A stretch of 9,233 nt of DNA from Nitrosopumilaceae archaeon (GTDB lineage Archaea; Thermoproteota; Nitrososphaeria; Nitrososphaerales; Nitrosopumilaceae), in contig JACENB010000006.1 of assembly GCA_013867245.1 (NCBI GenBank), forward strand, positions 1 to 9,233. The letters run 5' to 3'. A program made the position numbers and the translations under genes. Under the pieces are notes generated by a model that had not been told where the DNA came from, searched no databases, and saw only the letters and a program-made list of their open reading frames with translations. Shown one piece after another: positions 5,730 through 9,233 of this stretch. Numbering within the stretch: position 1 is the first letter of the stretch; each line of letters starts with the position of its first letter.

Positions 5730-5800
5730 TATAGAAAATTGAATAATATCATACAGTATTATCTGAGGAAAAAGAAAATTCGTTCGTAAAATGTGAAAAA

Positions 5801-6463
5801 TTAGCCTGTCATAGACAGTGGAAGTATAGAATGCCTATATCCATCTCTTTGAGAAATGAATTTTGCAGATAACATATCTCGTTTTCCTCTCTGATTGAAA
5901 TTTTTGATTTTCATACTAGTCTTTCTTTCATCAACAAATTCCAATTCAAAAGATGAGCAGAATTTGAGATTCAACATAGTTACAATTTGTTTTGCAATTC
6001 CCATGTTTCCATTTCCAATTTTTACAATCTTTCTTTTTGCCCTAAGACCTCCCAGAACTCGAATGACATGAACAACCAATTCTTCAACAGATGAATGAAC
6101 TGAACTCTCAATTTCTTTTCCATAATAAAATACAGACAAACCGGTTCTCTCACCAGGATCTATTCCCAAGATTAGGTCATTTTCTTCAAAATCAAGATTT
6201 AGTTTTTGCATCATTATTCCTCTAATGACAGTTGGATGGTGTTCAAAAATATCTTCATGTAGAATTGGGGTTTCACAAATTTTTGGAGATTCTTTGTGAG
6301 TGGTTAGAATAAGATGTCCTGAATAGTCTTGAATATCCTCAGGCAAAATTGAATCAAATGATAACTTGAGGGCTTTTAGATATGTTGAAAATCTATAGTA
6401 AGGTTTGCCATAGGAAGTAGCAACTCCAATACGGGAATTAAGTAAGGGATCGATATTTGACAA
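5801..6463 (-). CDS. RuvX/YqgF-like RNase H-fold protein with extra N-terminal region
   Basis: The C-terminal part of this 220-residue protein carries the RuvX (YqgF) pattern: LGIDPGERTGLSVFY at 99-113 with the first acidic residue Asp102; IGNGNMG at 149-155 in place of the usual GLP loop; VDERKTS at 177-183 with Glu179; and GKRDMLSAKFISQ at 193-205 with Asp196. The three acidic residues of the RuvC/RuvX active site are thus all present, so a metal-dependent nuclease (pre-rRNA processing or Holliday-type) is plausible. Residues 1-95 form an extra region I do not recognise. The only standard start is TTG 6463, since a stop lies in frame 15 bases upstream; there is no Shine-Dalgarno site. It follows the ATPase-H-like gene by 21 bases with no terminator between them and is probably co-transcribed. 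Confidence 0.8.
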   Translation of the reverse strand: MSNIDPLLNSRIGVATSYGKPYYRFSTYLKALKLSFDSILPEDIQDYSGHLILTTHKESPKICETPILHEDIFEHHPTVIRGIMMQKLNLDFEENDLILGIDPGERTGLSVFYYGKEIESSVHSSVEELVVHVIRVLGGLRAKRKIVKIGNGNMGIAKQIVTMLNLKFCSSFELEFVDERKTSMKIKNFNQRGKRDMLSAKFISQRDGYRHSILPLSMTG

Positions 6464-6484
6464 AGTGAAATATAGAATTTAGGA

Positions 6485-6817
6485 TTATGCCTTCAAAACA
6501 GTTGACACAACATGTTTCACTGCTTCATCAAAACCAGCATCAATTTTTGCTTGAATTTCAGATAATTTAGCATCACCTTCTTGGGCAATTTTTGCAGATT
6601 CTGCAGTTGCCTTTTCTTTTGAAGCATTAATCATAACTTCGGCTTCTTTTGTTGCCATTTCTCTGGTTTTTTCCATAAGAGCATCTATCTCATTTTGAGC
6701 CTTTACTGAAAGTTGTTTTTTCATATCTCCAACTTTGCTGTTTAAGGAGTCGATATCATCTTCTAAGACATTTAGAGATTTGATGATTCCAGTGACTTTA
6801 GATTCAGCCATACTCAT
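6485..6817 (-). CDS. A-type ATP synthase subunit H-like coiled coil
   Basis: The 110-residue product is almost wholly an Ala/Glu/Lys-rich coiled coil (residues 5-95) that ends in FDEAVKHVVSTVLKA. This layout, a long right-handed-type coiled coil followed by a short amphipathic helix, is that of subunit H (AhaH) of the A/V-type ATP synthase, which pairs with subunit E in the peripheral stalk. It lacks the globular C-terminal domain of subunit E. No other ATPase subunit gene lies in the window, so the genetic context does not confirm the call; a generic coiled-coil protein remains possible. ATG 6817 is used; ATG 6811 (third residue) is an alternative. A TATA-like box is centred about 31 bases upstream. 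Confidence 0.75.
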   Translation of the reverse strand: MSMAESKVTGIIKSLNVLEDDIDSLNSKVGDMKKQLSVKAQNEIDALMEKTREMATKEAEVMINASKEKATAESAKIAQEGDAKLSEIQAKIDAGFDEAVKHVVSTVLKA

Positions 6818-6844
6818 TACACACGAATTTCAATGATTCCATTA

Positions 6845-6852
6845 CTTAAATC
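6845..6852 (-). promoter_or_regulatory. TATA-like box for the ATPase-H-like/RuvX-like unit
   Basis: The minus strand reads GATTTAAG, centred about 31 bases before the ATG at 6817 and within the 62-base gap after nac. The spacing suggests a short leader. Confidence 0.4.
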
Positions 6853-6879
6853 ATTCATTTTTAGGCATAAAATGGGAGA

Positions 6880-7221
6880 TTAACCAGTAGTTAGCAGTAA
6901 AATGGCTCTGGCAAGATCGCCTTTTGCTTCCTCTAATGCACTTTTTGCCTTTTCTTCATCAACACCTGCTTGTTGGCTAACAAGTTGAATATCCTCTTCG
7001 GAGAAGATCGGAACTTCTAATTCCCTTTCCTCATAGCTATCTGCAGTTACAGTGAAAATGGAATTATCTTTGGCTTTCATTTCTGTAACAGAGGGTTTTG
7101 AAATAATGATCTCTTTTTTATCGGTCTTGATTGTGACTTCCTGAACGTTTGGTAGCTCATTCATGTCCAGACCCATCTTGTCCATCATTCTTCGCATTTC
7201 GCGATTGCCTCCGCGCATCAT
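6880..7221 (-). CDS. nac: Nascent polypeptide-associated complex protein (archaeal alpha-NAC)
   Basis: This 113-residue protein matches archaeal NAC in length and order. A Met/Arg-rich start (MMRGGNREMRRMMDKMG) is the ribosome-contacting type of N-terminus. The NAC beta-barrel spans about residues 22-70 (VQEVTIKTDKKEIIISKPSV, then FTVTADSYEER). The UBA domain covers about 74-113 (SEEDIQLVSQQAGVDEEKAK, then a DLARAILLL helix). Archaeal NAC is a homodimer that binds nascent chains at the ribosome exit. The start ATG overlaps the stop of the PUA gene (ATGA), and a GGAGG site lies 10 bases upstream, so translation is coupled. Pairing with an RNA-binding PUA gene and, divergently, hflX makes a small translation-related neighbourhood. 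Confidence 0.96.
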   Translation of the reverse strand: MMRGGNREMRRMMDKMGLDMNELPNVQEVTIKTDKKEIIISKPSVTEMKAKDNSIFTVTADSYEERELEVPIFSEEDIQLVSQQAGVDEEKAKSALEEAKGDLARAILLLTTG

Positions 7222-7691
7222 AGTTCTTTTTCCTCCTTACGACTTTTTAAACTATCTCTAACCTTAACGGCCACACCCCTATCAAAATCTGAAATCATTT
7301 CATAGGACAAAACTGCTCGACCTACTGCAATCACTTTGTTTTTGAATAACACTGGAGTGTCAGCTGAGATTCTAACGTTTTTTCCGCATTTTACAACATG
7401 CTTACAAAATACTGATCTTCCTTCTTCAACAAATGGTGCAGCGTCGTTGTTAATCTCGACACAGTTTTCTCTGAATGTTTTACTCTTCATTAGCATTTGA
7501 GCAAAGTAGGGACTAATTGCCAAACCCCCATCAATCCTTAATGTACACAACATTTTTCCTTTATGCATTACAGTTCTAATTCTACCAGTTTTTCTTGAGA
7601 ATGTCATTTCGATATCTTTTGGAAGATATTTTGAAGCACCATTTCCAAATAGAGAGTCAAGTGAGGATTGTAGTTTTAGAACATGGTCCAT
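7218..7691 (-). CDS. Stand-alone PUA-domain protein, ArcTGT/ArcS C-terminal type
   Basis: Counting from ATG 7691 the protein has 157 residues. An N-terminal domain of about 75 residues (SRKTGRIRTVMHKGKMLCTL, DGGLAISPYFAQML) precedes a PUA domain (VEINNDAAPFVEEGRSVFCK, VIAVGRAVLS, DRGVAVKVRDSL). The combination resembles the C-terminal half of archaeal tRNA-guanine transglycosylase and archaeosine synthase, where PUA binds tRNA; the catalytic barrel is absent. It may be the separate RNA-binding half of a split enzyme, but that is inference. The longer frame from ATG 7784 adds a hydrophobic segment (LILYSFSIIPYVIIGLIF) unlike the family, and its start codon would overlap that of phoU. At 7691 there is an AAAGGT site 5 bases upstream and an A+T box (7711-7720) about 25 bases upstream, so I use the shorter form. 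The stop overlaps the nac start. Confidence 0.85.
   Translation of the reverse strand: MDHVLKLQSSLDSLFGNGASKYLPKDIEMTFSRKTGRIRTVMHKGKMLCTLRIDGGLAISPYFAQMLMKSKTFRENCVEINNDAAPFVEEGRSVFCKHVVKCGKNVRISADTPVLFKNKVIAVGRAVLSYEMISDFDRGVAVKVRDSLKSRKEEKEL
7232..7236 (-). promoter_or_regulatory. Shine-Dalgarno site for nac
   Basis: GGAGG on the minus strand sits 10 bases before the first ATG of nac, inside the last codons of the PUA gene. It supports re-initiation on an internal operon gene. Confidence 0.75.
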
Positions 7692-7696
7692 GCTTG

Positions 7697-7702
7697 ACCT
7701 TT
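7697..7702 (-). promoter_or_regulatory. Ribosome binding site supporting the short PUA start
   Basis: AAAGGT on the minus strand ends 5 bases before ATG 7691. It is a partial Shine-Dalgarno match and one of two signals favouring this start over 7784. Confidence 0.4.
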
Positions 7703-7710
7703 GATATCTT

Positions 7711-7720
7711 CTAAATATTA
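7711..7720 (-). promoter_or_regulatory. TATA-like box for the PUA-nac unit
   Basis: The minus strand reads TAATATTTAG, centred about 25 bases before ATG 7691, the spacing of a leaderless archaeal mRNA. The palindromic CTATATAG farther upstream (7753-7760) is an alternative that would give a leader of roughly 35-40 bases. Confidence 0.35.
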
Positions 7721-7752
7721 GTCCAATGATGACATATGGAATTATTGAAAAA

Positions 7753-7760
7753 CTATATAG
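7753..7760 (+). promoter_or_regulatory. TATA box of phoU (palindromic)
   Basis: CTATATAG is centred 26-27 bases before ATG 7783, so phoU is predicted to be leaderless. The octamer is a perfect palindrome and so could also recruit TBP for the divergent PUA-nac unit. Confidence 0.65.
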
Positions 7761-7782
7761 AATCAAATTTTTTATGTAGTTC

Positions 7783-8823
7783 ATGGAAGAAAGAGAGGAA
7801 ACAAGAAAAATTCAGTTTACTGGCAAATCATCGTATATAGTTTCACTACCAAAACAATGGATTATGGATTTGGGATTAAAGCAAGGTGATCAAATTAGAA
7901 TGGTAAGAAAGGGCTCATCCACCTTAGAGCTTTACCCTCCAAAATTTGAACCACGTAGTCAGAAAAAAGAAGAAGCAATAATTGAAATTAATTCTGAAGA
8001 AAAAGCATCTTCTATTGTTAGAAAACTAATTTCACTTTATTTTCTGGGCTATAAGACAATTAATGTAAAACCTAAAGACGGAAGACTCACCCCTATTCAA
8101 AGAAACACGGTAAAAGAAGCAGTAAAGCGTATGTTAATGGGTTCTGAAATTATTTCAGACTCTAGTAGCGGAATTACGGTACAAGTTCTGGTAAATTTGC
8201 TAGAATTATCAGTTGATGGAGCATTCAAGAGAATGATTCACTTGGCAAAATCAATGTCCAGTGACGCATTACTAGCAGTAAAAGAAAACAATGAGGATTT
8301 AGCTCAAGAAGTAATCAATACAGATGATGAAGTAGACAGATTTGGATTCTATATTATTCGTCAGTTAAAGATTGCAATCCAAAATGAGCATATGCTAAAA
8401 GAGATGGGATTTAGAAATCCAAGAAATTGTTTGGGATATAGGTTGGTTGTAAAAAACATCGAGAGAACAGGAGACCATGCAGCATTTATTGCAAAAGATC
8501 TTTTGGAATTCAAAAAACCAGTGAAAAAAGAGATTTTGCAGAAATTGCAAGAGATGAATGATTTCTGTCTATCATCATTAGATGATGCATGTCTGGCCTT
8601 GTTCAAAGAAGACTATTCACAGGCTGAAAAGACCATAGAGAAAACCAGTGATATTGTAAAATTTGAGAAAAAGGTCAGAGAGGCCTCAAAATCACTAAAA
8701 GATGATGAAGAAATCTATAGGGTCAGAAGGATGACAGAAAATATTAGAAGAATTTCTGAATATGCCAGTGATATTGCAGAAATTGTGCTAAATATGAATA
8801 TAGAAAAAGCAATTAAAAAATGA
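7783..8823 (+). CDS. phoU: PhoU-family phosphate regulator with N-terminal AbrB domain
   Basis: This 346-residue protein has the two-part archaeal layout. Residues 8-53 are a SpoVT/AbrB-type DNA-binding swapped-hairpin domain (RKIQFTGKSSYIVSLPKQWI, LGLKQGDQI, STLELYP). The rest is helical, with PhoU-type three-helix repeats at about 135-240 and 245-340; each carries the acidic metal-binding pattern, for example NTDDEVDRFGFYIIRQL near 184-200, NIERTGDHAAFIAKDL near 226-241 and ENIRRISEYASDIAEIVL near 320-337. Family members are thought to sense phosphate status and regulate uptake; the AbrB part suggests direct DNA binding. No phosphate transporter gene is in the window. It has its own TATA box and probably a leaderless mRNA, and is followed by hflX after 55 bases with a separate promoter. 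Confidence 0.95.
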   Translation: MEEREETRKIQFTGKSSYIVSLPKQWIMDLGLKQGDQIRMVRKGSSTLELYPPKFEPRSQKKEEAIIEINSEEKASSIVRKLISLYFLGYKTINVKPKDGRLTPIQRNTVKEAVKRMLMGSEIISDSSSGITVQVLVNLLELSVDGAFKRMIHLAKSMSSDALLAVKENNEDLAQEVINTDDEVDRFGFYIIRQLKIAIQNEHMLKEMGFRNPRNCLGYRLVVKNIERTGDHAAFIAKDLLEFKKPVKKEILQKLQEMNDFCLSSLDDACLALFKEDYSQAEKTIEKTSDIVKFEKKVREASKSLKDDEEIYRVRRMTENIRRISEYASDIAEIVLNMNIEKAIKK

Positions 8824-8854
8824 CATTCTGAACAGTTAGAATCTTTAACTCGAG

Positions 8855-8862
8855 TTATAATA
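8855..8862 (+). promoter_or_regulatory. TATA-like box for hflX
   Basis: TTATAATA lies about 20 bases before ATG 8879 (centre to A of ATG), just short enough for a leaderless start. An earlier ATG at 8868 is too close to the box to be transcribed. Confidence 0.45.
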
Positions 8863-8878
8863 AAAACATGGAATCAAA

Positions 8879-9233
8879 ATGAAATCAGCAATTCTAATCA
8901 CATATGATAAAGAAGATGTGATAAATGAGGCCAAGGGGCTTTGTGATGCAGCAGGATTTCAAGTTGTCCACATTATCAAACAGAAATTTTTGAAGAAACC
9001 AAAGTACGGTATCAGTGGAGGAATTTTAGAAAGACTAGAAGAAATCTCAGAGAAGATCAGACCCGATGTTATCGTGTTTGATGAGGTCTTAAAACCAAGT
9101 CAGAATTACAACTTGGCATCTGTATTACATAGAGAAATTTTAGACAGAGAAGCACTAATTCTTGAGATTTTTGAAAGTAGAGCATCAAGTGCAGAATCAA
9201 AGTTGCAAGTAAAGTTAGCTCAGCTAAGATATG
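8879..9233 (+). CDS. hflX: HflX-family ribosome-associated GTPase, N-terminal part (runs off right edge)
   Basis: The frame from ATG 8879 is open for 118 codons to the window end. The visible part is the HflX N-terminal nucleotide-binding-like domain. The start ([13 protein letters not shown]) is followed by the glycine-containing segment [14 protein letters not shown] and the conserved [14 protein letters not shown], then [19 protein letters not shown] and the helix [13 protein letters not shown] that leads into the coiled linker and G domain. HflX binds the 50S subunit and splits stalled ribosomes in bacteria; archaeal members bind the large subunit too. The GTPase motifs lie outside the window. 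The C-terminus is missing only because of the edge. It follows phoU by 55 bases. Confidence 0.95.
   Translation, partial: MKSAILITYDKEDVINEAKGLCDAAGFQVVHIIKQKFLKKPKYGISGGILERLEEISEKIRPDVIVFDEVLKPSQNYNLASVLHREILDREALILEIFESRASSAESKLQVKLAQLRY

Larger units (their letters stand above)
5492..5800. other. Intergenic region without a clear gene
   Basis: About 310 A+T-rich bases lie between the zinc-protein operon and the RuvX-like gene; both flanking genes are on the minus strand. It contains the operon's TATA box at one end and a T8 run (minus strand) at 5722-5729 that may end the RuvX-like transcript. Two inverted repeats occur: TGTCAA-9 bases-TTGACA (5682-5702) and ATAATA-8 bases-TATTAT (5743-5762). 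The only small frame seen is a 20-codon one at 5638-5700 (+), with no supporting signal. I see no tRNA, C/D-box RNA or CRISPR repeat. A small RNA is possible but unsupported. Confidence 0.6.

Noticed and set aside
5806..5818. CTGTC-ATA-GACAG hairpin at the end of the RuvX-like gene
   Set aside because: It has only five-base arms and lies inside the coding region before the stop, with no T-run directly after it; probably chance.
7692..7784. Membrane helix at the N-terminus of the PUA protein
   Set aside because: It appears only if translation starts at 7784; promoter and ribosome-site signals favour 7691, so the hydrophobic stretch is probably non-coding.
8834..8850. AGTTA-7 bases-TAACT inverted repeat after phoU as a terminator
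   Set aside because: The five-base arms are weak, A+T-rich and not followed by a T-run.
8868..8882. Four-codon upstream frame (ATG to TGA) overlapping the hflX start as ATGA
   Set aside because: It looks like a leader peptide, but the TATA-like box at 8855-8862 is too close for its ATG to be transcribed; transcription should begin near 8879.

Overview
The window looks like chromosomal DNA from a low-GC archaeon, most likely a marine ammonia oxidiser of the Nitrososphaerota (Nitrosopumilus-like). This is an inference from gene content: an archaeal NAC with a UBA tail, a PhoU protein with an AbrB-type N-terminus, an A-type ATPase H-like coiled coil, a divergent archaeal UbiD, an ArcTGT-like PUA module, short TATA boxes about 25-30 bases before start codons, and a genome-wide A+T bias. 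No mobile element, CRISPR array, rRNA or tRNA was seen.

Layout. Bases 1-483 (-) hold the start of a DUF3892-like gene whose Pro/Glu-rich tail contains an exact 55-base repeat. Bases 594-1657 (+) hold two unknown genes coupled by an ATGA overlap. They meet an unknown minus-strand gene (1659-2324) tail to tail with one base between them. The minus strand then continues with a 19-residue-repeat protein (PhaE/phasin-like, 2365-2778) and a hotdog acyl-CoA thioesterase (2831-3316). Next is an apparent operon, read 5491 to 3371: a two-finger zinc protein, a proteasome-assembly-chaperone-4-like protein and a UbiD-family decarboxylase. About 310 bases without a clear gene follow (5492-5800). Beyond that, also on the minus strand, are a RuvX/YqgF-like RNase H-fold protein (5801-6463) probably co-transcribed with an A-ATPase H-like subunit (6485-6817), and NAC (6880-7221) coupled by ATGA to a stand-alone PUA protein (7218-7691). 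On the plus strand, divergent from these, lie phoU-abrB (7783-8823) and the 5' part of hflX (8879 to the right edge).

How the genes fit together. Most are housekeeping or information-processing genes: nascent chain handling (NAC), ribosome-associated GTPase (HflX), RNA/tRNA binding (PUA), nuclease fold (RuvX-like), possible proteasome assembly, isoprenoid or quinone precursor decarboxylation (UbiD), energy (A-ATPase) and phosphate control (PhoU). First genes of transcription units generally have a TATA-like box about 25-30 bases before the start codon, implying leaderless or very short-leader mRNAs. Two internal genes, ubiD and nac, instead have clear Shine-Dalgarno sites.

The items most worth a second look are the PAC4-like protein, the stand-alone ArcTGT-type PUA protein with a doubtful long start, the RuvX-like protein with a novel N-terminal half, the 19-residue repeat protein, and the uncharacterised coupled gene pair at 594-1657. 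I see no clear new defence or mobile system.
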